Assembly: GCF_938039245.1 (NCBI RefSeq)
Contig: NZ_CALHVN010000059.1
Span: forward strand, 1-14,149
Source of the DNA: an uncultured Campylobacter sp.
Lineage (GTDB): Bacteria > Campylobacterota > Campylobacteria > Campylobacterales > Campylobacteraceae
DNA: 14,149 bases
Direction: 5' to 3'
Part shown: piece after piece, positions 1-6,858 of the stretch
Numbering within the stretch: position 1 is the first letter of the stretch
Layout: each line of letters opens with the position of its first letter
The notes under the pieces: model-generated
Told to the model about the DNA's origin: nothing
Database searches by the model: none
What the model saw: the letters and a program-made list of their open reading frames with translations, nothing else
Translations under genes and position numbers: made by a program

Positions 1-621
1 CGCACGCTGCAAGTAGGAGATAAAACATACAAAAGCCTGATCGCTTCGGGCGTGAAATTTAGCGAACTGCCGCACCGAAAAAGCATGGAATTTAAAATTG
101 CGAGTTCGCAAGAGATCAAAAATATATTTTATCCGGACAGTGGAATTTTTATTTTCAAATCAGGTAATTTTTACCTCGCTATTTGCGCTACGCCGCTTGG
201 GCAAAGGGGTCACGGCGGACACACGCACAATGATAAGCTGGGCTACGAGCTGTGGATAGACGGGCTGGATATAGCAAGAGATCCCGGCACCTATCTTTAT
301 ACGTCGCTTCCAGATAGGAGAAATGAATTTAGAAGCGTCAAAGCACACAACGTGCCGATCGCGGAAGATCTAGAGCAAAATAGTTGGAGGGAGGGGATAG
401 CGGGATTATTTGGTATGCTTGCAGATTGTAGGTGTTTCGTAATGGATTTCGGAGAAAATTTTATAAGCCTCGCCGCAGAATACAAAGGCGTAAAGATAAT
501 TAGGAAATTTGAGATAAAAGAGGATAGATTGGTGATTACCGATACGGCAAACAGGGAATTTTATTATAGTAAATTTGAGTTATACTCAAACGGATACGGG
601 AAGCTTACGAAAAATGTCTAA
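1..621 (+). CDS. Heparinase II/III-family protein, C-terminal part (5' end outside window)
   Basis: The frame is open from base 1 to the TAA at 619-621, giving 206 residues, so the start lies upstream of the window. The signature of the heparinase II/III C-terminal domain is visible: a GHGGHTHND segment encoded at about 208-234, then an ELW.DG stretch, DPGTYLYTS, and RNEFRS.KAHN at about 320-350. Members of this family are polysaccharide lyases or lyase-like proteins with an alpha/alpha toroid followed by this beta-sheet domain. In bacterial surface-glycan clusters they are thought to trim or modify the polymer, usually in the periplasm. The following glycosyltransferase genes fit that setting. 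The substrate cannot be told, and the toroid with its catalytic residues is not in view. The stop overlaps the start of the next gene by 8 bases, suggesting cotranscription. Confidence 0.85.
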   Translation, partial: RTLQVGDKTYKSLIASGVKFSELPHRKSMEFKIASSQEIKNIFYPDSGIFIFKSGNFYLAICATPLGQRGHGGHTHNDKLGYELWIDGLDIARDPGTYLYTSLPDRRNEFRSVKAHNVPIAEDLEQNSWREGIAGLFGMLADCRCFVMDFGENFISLAAEYKGVKIIRKFEIKEDRLVITDTANREFYYSKFELYSNGYGKLTKNV

Positions 622-1738
622 AAAAATACTATGGTGCGGAAATTCGTATTACGGTTCGCCGTTTAAAGTCGGTTGCAATTATTACAGCGAATTGCTAGCT
701 AAGGAGGGAAATAAAGTTTTATTTATCGCGCCGCCCGTTTCACCGTTTCATGATAAAAATAACGAAGCCATCAGACTCGCTCAATCAAAAAAAGGCGTAC
801 ATAAAATTTTTGAAAATTATTTTATATACACTCCGTTTGCGCTTATTCCGCCGTTTAAAAAGTTACCTTCCGTTTTTTATCAAGTTATAAAAACGTGGCA
901 TATCTTTACTCTACCGAACTTTAAAAAAACGCTTAAAAATTTTGATTTTTTAAACGTAGATATTTTAGTTATAGATAATTTTGCGTTTTTGCCAATAACG
1001 GATATCGTAAAATACAATAAACTAATCGTTAGAGTTACCGATAGACTAGACGGCTTTGACGTGGGCGCGGCTGCTATCAAAGCAGAGGAGCATTTGATAA
1101 AAAAAGCCGATAAAACGATATATACGTCATCTAGCCTTAAAAGCTATATAGAGAAATTTAATAAAAACTGCTTTTATGTCCCAAACGGGGTTGATTTTAA
1201 TAAATTTCAAAAAAAGTACGATAAGCCCGAATTTTTTTATGATATTAAAAGCCCTGTTGCCGTTTACGTGGGCGCTATCGAGAACTGGTTTGATTTTGAT
1301 TTACTAGATTATGTCGCTAGCGAGCTAACCGATATGCATTTTTTAATAATCGGAACCGTAAAATTTAAACCCAAAAATTTTGAGCAAATAAAATCCAGAA
1401 AAAACATTACCTTTTACGGAAAGGTCGATAATGATGCGGTGGCTCCTTTTTTGAAATTTGCAGACGTCGGCATAATCCCGTTTAGGTTAGATATGGATTT
1501 GGTTCACTCTATAAGTCCGTTAAAATTATACGAATACTCGGCGGCCGGACTTTATACGGTAGCTACTAAATGGCGAGAGCTAGAGCAGCTAAATAGCCCT
1601 GCTTTGTTAGCTGATTCAAAAGAGGATTTTGCGGCGTGCGTAAAAAAAGCCGTAGCCTTAAAGCAAATAGGCGGGAGCGAAATCGTAAAATTTGCAAAGG
1701 ATAATGATTGGGAAGAAAAAATACGACTTATTATTTAA
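614..1738 (+). CDS. GT-B glycosyltransferase, TuaH-like
   Basis: This is a 374-residue protein in the surface-polysaccharide cluster. I chose the ATG at 614 (MSKKILWCGNS) because it begins the first beta-strand of a GT-B fold; a TTG at 575 in the same frame would only add residues read through the previous gene. The C-terminal half carries AVYVGAIENWFD, a glycine-rich FYGKV step, and IIPFR...S.SPLKLYEYSAAG, a pattern typical of GT4-like enzymes related to TuaH that bind a nucleotide sugar in the C-terminal domain. It probably acts at the cytoplasmic face of the inner membrane. Donor and acceptor are unknown. The gene is strikingly AT-rich: the 60 bases from 781 hold only 15 G or C, unlike the genes from 3598 on, which suggests separate acquisition. 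Several A7 tracts occur, including one at 620-626 just inside the start. Confidence 0.85.
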   Translation: MSKKILWCGNSYYGSPFKVGCNYYSELLAKEGNKVLFIAPPVSPFHDKNNEAIRLAQSKKGVHKIFENYFIYTPFALIPPFKKLPSVFYQVIKTWHIFTLPNFKKTLKNFDFLNVDILVIDNFAFLPITDIVKYNKLIVRVTDRLDGFDVGAAAIKAEEHLIKKADKTIYTSSSLKSYIEKFNKNCFYVPNGVDFNKFQKKYDKPEFFYDIKSPVAVYVGAIENWFDFDLLDYVASELTDMHFLIIGTVKFKPKNFEQIKSRKNITFYGKVDNDAVAPFLKFADVGIIPFRLDMDLVHSISPLKLYEYSAAGLYTVATKWRELEQLNSPALLADSKEDFAACVKKAVALKQIGGSEIVKFAKDNDWEEKIRLII

Positions 1739-1740
1739 GA

Positions 1741-1751
1741 TTTGATATAAT
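1741..1751 (+). promoter_or_regulatory. Sigma-70 type promoter, extended -10 TTTGATATAAT
   Basis: TTTGATATAAT lies in the 64-base gap between two glycosyltransferase genes, just after the first stop. It matches the Campylobacter sigma-70 -10 element with an upstream TTTG. The 14 bases TTTGATATAATTTT recur exactly before the amidase gene at 13150. A start near 1758 would give a leader of roughly 45 bases for the gene at 1803. No -35 box is apparent, as is usual in this group. Confidence 0.6.
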
Positions 1752-1802
1752 TTTATTTGAAATATCATTAATTTTAAACTATAAGGTAAAACTAGGACGG
1801 CT

Positions 1803-2891
1803 ATGCGTAAAAAGATAGCAATCGACTTTCGCATGCACAAAGCATCCGGAATAGGTACGTATATAAAGGGTTTGCTGCCGTTTTTAACGGAGAAATTCGA
1901 GGTTATTTTGCTAGGTACGGAGGCCGAGATAAGAGAGTACGCATGGAGTAAAAATGTTAAAATTTTAGAGTGCGGGCGGGAAATTTACTCTTTGGACGAG
2001 CAGATTTGTTTGCCAGCAAAGATTCCCGAGTGTGATATTTTTTGGTCTCCTCACTACAATATCCCTATCTTGCCCATAAGGGCGAAATTTAGAGCAGTTA
2101 CCATTCATGATGCGTTTCATTTGGCTTTTTACGACAGCTTAAATTTTATGCAAAAGATATATGCCAAGATGATTTTTAATCAAGCTTTAAGCAGAAGCGA
2201 CGTCGTCTTTAGCGTTTCGGAGTTTTCAAGAAGCGAGATATTAAAATATACGAAAACGGATAAAAATATTTTTGTAGTACCAAACGCTATAGACGAGGGA
2301 CGTTTTAATAACCGCTACGATAGCGCCGTTTTGGAGGCGGCGGCGAGAGAATATAAACTTCCGGAAAATTTTATTTTATTCGTAGGAAACGTAAAACCTC
2401 ACAAAAATTTGAAAAATTTATTGTTCGCGCTAGAAAAGACGGAGTTAAATTTGGTGATAGTGGGAAAAAGAGACGGCTTTATAACTAGCGATAGCGATAT
2501 TTTGGAGATTATCGAGAAAAATAATCTCGCAGAGCGTATATTTTTTACCGGCTATGTTAAGGATGCCGACATCGCCGCTATTTATAATCTAGCAAAATTA
2601 TTTGTCTTTCCGTCTTTATACGAGGGGTTTGGTATTCCGCCGCTTGAGGCGCAAGCCTGCGGTTGTCCGGTAGTGTGCTCAAACGCCGCTAGCCTACCTG
2701 AAGTTTGCGGGGATAGCGTTTTATATTTTGATCCATATAACGTAGAAGATATAAGAAATAAGATACAAGCCGTTTTAAACGATGAAAATTTACGAAACGA
2801 ACTTTGCGTTAAGGGTTTTGAAAATATTAAGCGATTTAGCTGGGAGCGCTCGGCTAAACAAATCATAGAAATAATGGAAAAACTAAGATAA
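1803..2891 (+). CDS. Glycosyltransferase family 4, mannosyltransferase-like
   Basis: A 362-residue retaining GT-B glycosyltransferase. The N-terminus reads KIAIDFRM...GIGTYIKGL, the usual acceptor-domain opening with the glycine loop. The C-terminal domain has LFVGNVKPHKNL, then FPSLYEGFGIPPLEAQACG with the EX7E motif at Glu274 and Glu282, and SLPEVCGD...YFDP. This arrangement is typical of GT4 enzymes that use GDP-mannose or UDP-sugars in O-antigen and exopolysaccharide assembly. The actual sugar is not predictable. The ATG follows AGGACGG (about 1794-1800), a fair ribosome site. It has its own upstream promoter and is followed after 11 bases by the methyltransferase gene. The gene is AT-rich, like the one before it. 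Confidence 0.92.
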   Translation: MRKKIAIDFRMHKASGIGTYIKGLLPFLTEKFEVILLGTEAEIREYAWSKNVKILECGREIYSLDEQICLPAKIPECDIFWSPHYNIPILPIRAKFRAVTIHDAFHLAFYDSLNFMQKIYAKMIFNQALSRSDVVFSVSEFSRSEILKYTKTDKNIFVVPNAIDEGRFNNRYDSAVLEAAAREYKLPENFILFVGNVKPHKNLKNLLFALEKTELNLVIVGKRDGFITSDSDILEIIEKNNLAERIFFTGYVKDADIAAIYNLAKLFVFPSLYEGFGIPPLEAQACGCPVVCSNAASLPEVCGDSVLYFDPYNVEDIRNKIQAVLNDENLRNELCVKGFENIKRFSWERSAKQIIEIMEKLR

Positions 2892-2902
2892 GGAACCGTA
2901 AA

Positions 2903-3601
2903 ATGATAGACAGAAGCCTAAACTACGGACGACATATAATAGCTGATTTTGCCGCTAAAATAGGGCATTATGAAACCGTGCTGGATATCGGCGCGGGTAA
3001 GGGCGATGATTTGGCGATATATAAAAGTAAATGCGATAATGCTAGGCTTTTAGCCTTAGAAGGGTATGAGCCAAATGTCGCAAAGCTAGCCGCAAGAGGC
3101 ATCGAGGTCTTTTCGCACGATCTTGAGCGAGATAAATTTCCCTTCGAGGACGAGAGCCTGGATCTTGTGAGCGCAAATCAAATTCTAGAACACGTCAAGG
3201 AGATATTTTGGATATTTCACGAGATAGCTCGTACGCTAAAAATAGGCGGGCATTTCGTGCTAGCGGTTCCGAATTTAGCCAGCCTTCACAACAGAGCCTT
3301 GCTGTTACTGGGCAAGCAGCCTACGTCTATACAAAATCACTCCGCGCATGTTAGAGGTTATACTAAGCCCGATTTGATGCGGTTTTTAAAAATCTGGGGC
3401 GGTTTTGAGCTGGTAGATTTTCAAGGAAGTAATTTTTATCCGTTTCCGCCCTGCATTGCAAAGCCGCTAGCTAGGGCGTTTCCCCAGGCTGCTTGGAGTA
3501 TCTTTTTGCTGCTTAAAAAGACCAAGGAGTATGAAGGCGAGTTTATAAAATGGCCGATTGAAAAATCGCTGGAAACTAATTTTTATCTGGGCAAAAAATG
3601 A
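2903..3601 (+). CDS. Class I SAM-dependent methyltransferase
   Basis: A 232-residue protein with a class I methyltransferase fold. The SAM-binding loop DIGAGKG is at residues 28-34, the acidic residue after strand 2 is in LALEGYEPN (about residue 53), and a SANQILEHV motif of the type-11 family is followed by R.LK.GGHFVLAVPN. It starts at ATG 2903 with AAGGA at 2890-2894, the latter overlapping the previous stop. Its last four bases overlap the next ATG (ATGA at 3598-3601), so translation is probably coupled. Within a polysaccharide cluster it may methylate a sugar or the nonreducing end of the chain, but the acceptor is an inference from context. The fold is certain; the substrate is not. 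Confidence 0.88.
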   Translation: MIDRSLNYGRHIIADFAAKIGHYETVLDIGAGKGDDLAIYKSKCDNARLLALEGYEPNVAKLAARGIEVFSHDLERDKFPFEDESLDLVSANQILEHVKEIFWIFHEIARTLKIGGHFVLAVPNLASLHNRALLLLGKQPTSIQNHSAHVRGYTKPDLMRFLKIWGGFELVDFQGSNFYPFPPCIAKPLARAFPQAAWSIFLLLKKTKEYEGEFIKWPIEKSLETNFYLGKK

Positions 3602-4719
3602 AAAAAGCACTAATCCACGACTGGTTTAGCACCTACGCAGGCGCAGAAAAATGCGTCGAGAGTTTTACCAATATCTGGGATGATTTTGAAATTTACGGCC
3701 TTATCGACTTTTTAAGCGAGCGCGACCGAGATAAAATTTTAAAAGGCAAGCGAGCGCATACGAGCTTTATTGGGAAGTTGCCCTTTGCAAAGAGCAAATA
3801 CCGCAACTACTTGCCGCTATTTCCGCTTGCGATCGAGCAGTTTGATCTAAGCGGCTACGACGTCGTGCTATCCAGCTCGCACGCCGTCGCAAAGGGGGTG
3901 CTAACGCACTCAAATCAACTCCATATCGCATATATCCACACGCCGATTCGCTATGCGTGGGATCTGTATCATCAGTACTTGCGCGAAAGCGGGCTTGACC
4001 GCGGTTTAAAGGGCATGCTGGCGAAGTATTTTTTGCATAAAATTCGCATTTGGGACGCCGCCAGCGCAAACCGCGTAGATCACTACGTCGCAAATAGCCG
4101 CTACATCGCGCGCCGTATAGAAAAAGTCTACGGCAAGCCCAGCGACGTCATCTATCCGCCCGTGGATGTGGATAAATTTACGCTGCGCGAAGCCAAAGAG
4201 GAGTTTTATCTAACCGCCTCGCGAATGGTGCCTTATAAAAAGATTGATCTTATCGTAGAGGCGTTTTCGCAGACGGATAAAAAACTGTTAGTCGTCGGTG
4301 ACGGGCCCGATATGGCTAAAATCAAATCAAAAGCGGGCAAAAACGTCGAGCTTTTGGGTTTTGCGGACGATGAGACGATGAGGGATCTCATGGGGCGGGC
4401 TAAGGCGTTTGTTTTCGCCGCCGAGGAGGATTTCGGTATCACGCCGGTGGAGGCGCAAGCATGCGGTACGACCGTGATCTGCTTTGGTCGCGGCGGCGCT
4501 CGCGAGACGGTGATTGACGGCGAGAGCGGGTTATATTTTATGAAGCAAAACGTAAAAGAGCTGCTTGACGCGGTGGCTAAATTTGAGCAAAATCGCGATA
4601 AATTCGAACCCGTAAAAATTAGGGAAAATTCGCTAAGGTTTTCGCGAGCGCGCTTTGAGGCCGAGATCAAAAGCTACGTCGAGAAAAAATACGAAAAATT
4701 TAAAGAAAAAATAAAATAA
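3598..4719 (+). CDS. Glycosyltransferase family 4
   Basis: A 373-residue GT4 enzyme. The N-terminus KALIHDWF.TYAGAEKCVE is the typical start of this subfamily, and HTPIRYAWDLYHQYL follows. The donor-binding half has YLTASRMVPYKKIDL, LLVVGDGPD and EEDFGITPVEAQACG, with the EX7E pair at Glu277 and Glu285, then GGARETV. Such proteins are found in exopolysaccharide, capsule and O-antigen loci next to WbaP/WcaJ-type initiating transferases, as here, and commonly transfer mannose or a related sugar. The start overlaps the methyltransferase stop by four bases. Composition is much richer in GC than in the two upstream glycosyltransferases: 36 of 60 bases from 3841 are G or C. It therefore probably has a different history. 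Confidence 0.92.
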   Translation: MKKALIHDWFSTYAGAEKCVESFTNIWDDFEIYGLIDFLSERDRDKILKGKRAHTSFIGKLPFAKSKYRNYLPLFPLAIEQFDLSGYDVVLSSSHAVAKGVLTHSNQLHIAYIHTPIRYAWDLYHQYLRESGLDRGLKGMLAKYFLHKIRIWDAASANRVDHYVANSRYIARRIEKVYGKPSDVIYPPVDVDKFTLREAKEEFYLTASRMVPYKKIDLIVEAFSQTDKKLLVVGDGPDMAKIKSKAGKNVELLGFADDETMRDLMGRAKAFVFAAEEDFGITPVEAQACGTTVICFGRGGARETVIDGESGLYFMKQNVKELLDAVAKFEQNRDKFEPVKIRENSLRFSRARFEAEIKSYVEKKYEKFKEKIK

Positions 4720-4762
4720 TCGCCAAACGCAAAATTTGCGCGGCGCGTATCTGGATGGGAAA

Positions 4763-6070
4763 ATGAAAAAATATCTTTGTAAAGCGATACTTCTTTTGGT
4801 CGATCTTTTGGCTATTTGGGTGTCTTTTGGTATAGCAGTCGAGCTTAAAAATTTATTTTACGGCGACCACGTGCTACTTGATATATCCAAATATCAGGGC
4901 TTTGGTATCGCTTATGCCTTGATGATAGCCTTGTTTTTTTATCAGGGGATTTATGCTAGGAGGTATGATTTTTGGCACGAGTGCGCCATAGCGGTAAAGA
5001 GCTGTTTTTTTGGGCTTTTGCTTACTTTAGCTGCGCTTGCCTTGCTAAAGATAAATTATGATTTTTCAAGAGCTAGCTTGATTTTGGGCTTTGGTTTTAT
5101 GATTTTTATTATCCCGGCTTTTAAATTTATAGCTAAAATTTCACTTTTTAAACTCGGCTTTTGGAAAAAGAAGGCTAAAATTTTAGGTGAGAGCGAGGAA
5201 TTTGAGCTGGCGATTTTTGACGATAAATACCTCGGTTATATTCGCGCGCAGACTGAGTACGAGTCGCTTTTTATAGGCGGCAGCGGCATGGGCGTGCGCG
5301 AGCTAAACGAGCTAATAGAGCAAAATATCAAGGAAAATAAAGAGATTTTATTCACGCCCGTGCTTAGAGGTTACGATTTTACGCAGGCTCATATTTACAA
5401 CCTATTTAACTCCCGCACGAGCCTTTTTGCGATACACAACTCTTTGCAGAGTAAATTTAACATCGCGCTAAAAAGAGGGCTTGATATATTTTTGATAGTT
5501 ATGGCTTTGCCGCTTTTGATTCCGATTTTTTGCGCGGTCGCTATCGCTATGAAGACAAGCGAACCAAGAGGCAAGATATTTTTCTCGCATCAAAGGATGG
5601 GGCTAAACGGCAAGCTGTTTGGGTGTCTTAAATTTCGCTCGATGAGAGAAAACGGAGCCGAAATTTTAAAAGAGTACCTTGAAAAAAATCCGCAAGAAGT
5701 AGAGTATTTTGAAAAATTTCATAAATACGAAAATGATCCGCGCGTAACCAAACTCGGAAATTTCCTCAGAAAAAGCTCTCTTGACGAGCTGCCTCAACTA
5801 ATCAACGTCCTAAAGGGCGAGATGAGTATCGTAGGTCCTCGCCCATGCGCGCAGTACGAGCGCAAAGACATGGGGCGATACGCCGAGCTAATCTTGGCGG
5901 TTTTGCCGGGGATTACCGGCATCTGGCAGGTTAGCGGCAGGAGCGACGTAGATTTTGAGACGAGGGCGCAGATGGATGCGTGGTATATGAAAAACTGGTG
6001 CATCTGGAACGATATCGTGATAATCATAAAGACCTTTAAGGTTGTTTTAATGCGTAAAGGCGCAAGCTGA
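4763..6070 (+). CDS. Polyprenyl-phosphate sugar-1-phosphate transferase, WbaP/WcaJ-type
   Basis: A 435-residue membrane enzyme that likely starts the polymer by moving a sugar 1-phosphate from a UDP-sugar to undecaprenyl phosphate. Four hydrophobic segments lie at about 4-28, 46-64, 76-96 and 104-125, then a soluble linker (about 135-230), then the bacterial sugar transferase domain. That domain has a reentrant helix at about 240-264, the catalytic Asp-Glu pair at 341-342 in SSLDELPQL, KGEMS and VGPRP at 351-361, and GITGIWQVSGRSD at 383-395. I chose the ATG at 4763, since the TTG at 4736 adds only nine unconserved residues. The linker is shorter than in classical WbaP (about 475 residues). 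An interrupted inverted repeat sits in the 43-base gap upstream (CGCC...CGCAAAATTTGCG...GGCG, 4721-4745). It is the last gene of the cluster in view. Glucose, galactose or another sugar cannot be told apart. Confidence 0.92.
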   Translation: MKKYLCKAILLLVDLLAIWVSFGIAVELKNLFYGDHVLLDISKYQGFGIAYALMIALFFYQGIYARRYDFWHECAIAVKSCFFGLLLTLAALALLKINYDFSRASLILGFGFMIFIIPAFKFIAKISLFKLGFWKKKAKILGESEEFELAIFDDKYLGYIRAQTEYESLFIGGSGMGVRELNELIEQNIKENKEILFTPVLRGYDFTQAHIYNLFNSRTSLFAIHNSLQSKFNIALKRGLDIFLIVMALPLLIPIFCAVAIAMKTSEPRGKIFFSHQRMGLNGKLFGCLKFRSMRENGAEILKEYLEKNPQEVEYFEKFHKYENDPRVTKLGNFLRKSSLDELPQLINVLKGEMSIVGPRPCAQYERKDMGRYAELILAVLPGITGIWQVSGRSDVDFETRAQMDAWYMKNWCIWNDIVIIIKTFKVVLMRKGAS

Positions 6071-6506
6071 TCAAACTAAGCGGCTAGCTGCGATGAGGTG
6101 CGGTCAGAGGGTAAAATTTCGCCGTAACGCGGATCTATAAAGCGCGGTAGGAAATTAAAATTTAACTACGTCTACGTTTCGCGACAACGATAAATTCGGC
6201 GTATATCGCCGCTGTCCGTCTCGCCCAAATCTCTATAAAAATGCTTTTGGCCTAACCTAAAATACCCGCAATGGTAAGCTTTGTGCAAAATTTTAATCCA
6301 AGCGTAAATTTTGCCTTGCCGCCTAAAGCTCATTTGCGGTTAAATTTACGCTCTAGCTTTGACTTAGCTCGACGATTTTGGCGTTAGTTTCGCGCCAAGA
6401 CTCAGCCCGTAAAAGTAAAAGCGGCTAACGAGAGCTATGTCATAAATTAAGCCATATAAACCGCTTTGCAAAGCTCTGCAAAAAAGTAAATTTTACCTTA
6501 CCAAAA

Positions 6507-6548
6507 TGCCTGCTGGGCTAGAGACGAAGGTAAAATCTAGCCAAGGCA
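6507..6548. repeat. Long interrupted inverted repeat (stem-loop)
   Basis: GGCTAGA at 6516-6522 is the exact reverse complement of TCTAGCC at 6536-6542, with a 13-base loop. Outside a small internal loop, TGCC at 6507-6510 pairs with GGCA at 6545-6548. No T run follows on either strand, so it is not a standard terminator. It could be part of a small RNA or a decayed repeat. Confidence 0.4.
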
Positions 6549-6708
6549 CGACAAAATCCATAACTTTAAGGCTTTATTTACTTATTTTTGGCCGAATTTG
6601 GTGAGCCTTTGCCAAAAAACAGGCTAAATTTGCGCCCTTGCGCGTTTTGGTATGTTTTTGGAATCATTTTTGGCATAAAGCAGGGCAGATAAAGCTTTAG
6701 CATAAAAT

Positions 6709-6755
6709 GCCGCGTTTAATAAAACCGCTTTGATAAAGCGTTGAGGCGGCTTTTT
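6709..6755 (+). terminator. Possible intrinsic terminator
   Basis: GCCGC at 6709-6713 pairs with GCGGC at 6746-6750, followed directly by TTTTT at 6751-6755 and a further T-rich stretch. Nested inside is CGCTTT/AAAGCG (6726-6731 and 6735-6740) with a GAT loop. It lies about 640 bases past the sugar transferase stop, so it may end read-through transcription from the polysaccharide operon or an unrecognised small RNA. The long loop makes the outer stem uncertain. Confidence 0.4.
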
Positions 6756-6828
6756 GGTTATTTTTTGTTTAAATTGTGGCACACTAAATTTGCGCAGTAA
6801 ATTAAAAACCGAGATATTTAAGGAAAGT

Positions 6829-6854
6829 AAAAAGTCGGAATTTCTTCCGACTTT
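6829..6854 (-). terminator. Intrinsic terminator of the binding-protein gene
   Basis: AAAGTCGGAA (6831-6840) and TTCCGACTTT (6845-6854) form a perfect 10-base stem. On the minus strand the loop reads GAAA and the stem runs into TTTTT (complement of 6829-6833). It begins four bases past the stop codon of the minus-strand gene at 6859. This is the clearest terminator in the window and closes a single-gene transcript. Confidence 0.88.
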
Positions 6855-6858
6855 GGTT

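Larger units (their letters stand above)
6071..6858. other. Gene-poor intergenic stretch of 788 bases
   Basis: No convincing gene is present. The AAATTT word is frequent. The stretch holds a long hairpin at 6507-6548, an 8-base inverted repeat (TTTTTGGC 6585-6592 with GCCAAAAA 6611-6618), a terminator-like structure at 6709-6755 and the terminator of the minus-strand binding-protein gene at 6829-6854. On the minus strand two short frames look protein-like but lack starts and ribosome sites: about 42 open codons from 6492 down to the stop at 6364-6366, and a broken frame between about 6245 and 6076. They may be remnants of a gene or a dispersed repeat. Confidence 0.6.

Noticed and set aside
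620..626. A7 tract near the start of the first glycosyltransferase as a phase-variable switch
   Set aside because: Phase variation in Campylobacter normally uses longer poly-G tracts; A7 runs occur several times in this AT-rich gene and no long homopolymer is present anywhere in the window.
3767..4093. Minus-strand open frame of 108 codons
   Set aside because: It lies wholly within the glycosyltransferase gene at 3598-4719, is rich in Arg and Ser as shadow frames of GC-rich genes are, and shows no family motif or ribosome site.
4233..4670. Minus-strand open frame of 145 codons
   Set aside because: It is antisense to the donor-binding half of the same glycosyltransferase, has low-complexity Ser-rich translation and no recognisable domain.
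6271..6387. Plus-strand ORF of 38 codons starting at ATG 6271
   Set aside because: No ribosome site precedes it and the translation resembles nothing known.
6071..6858. Known structural RNA (tmRNA, RNase P RNA, SRP RNA, tRNA) in the gene-poor stretch
   Set aside because: No CCA-ending acceptor stem, T-loop signature or conserved core of these RNAs was seen.
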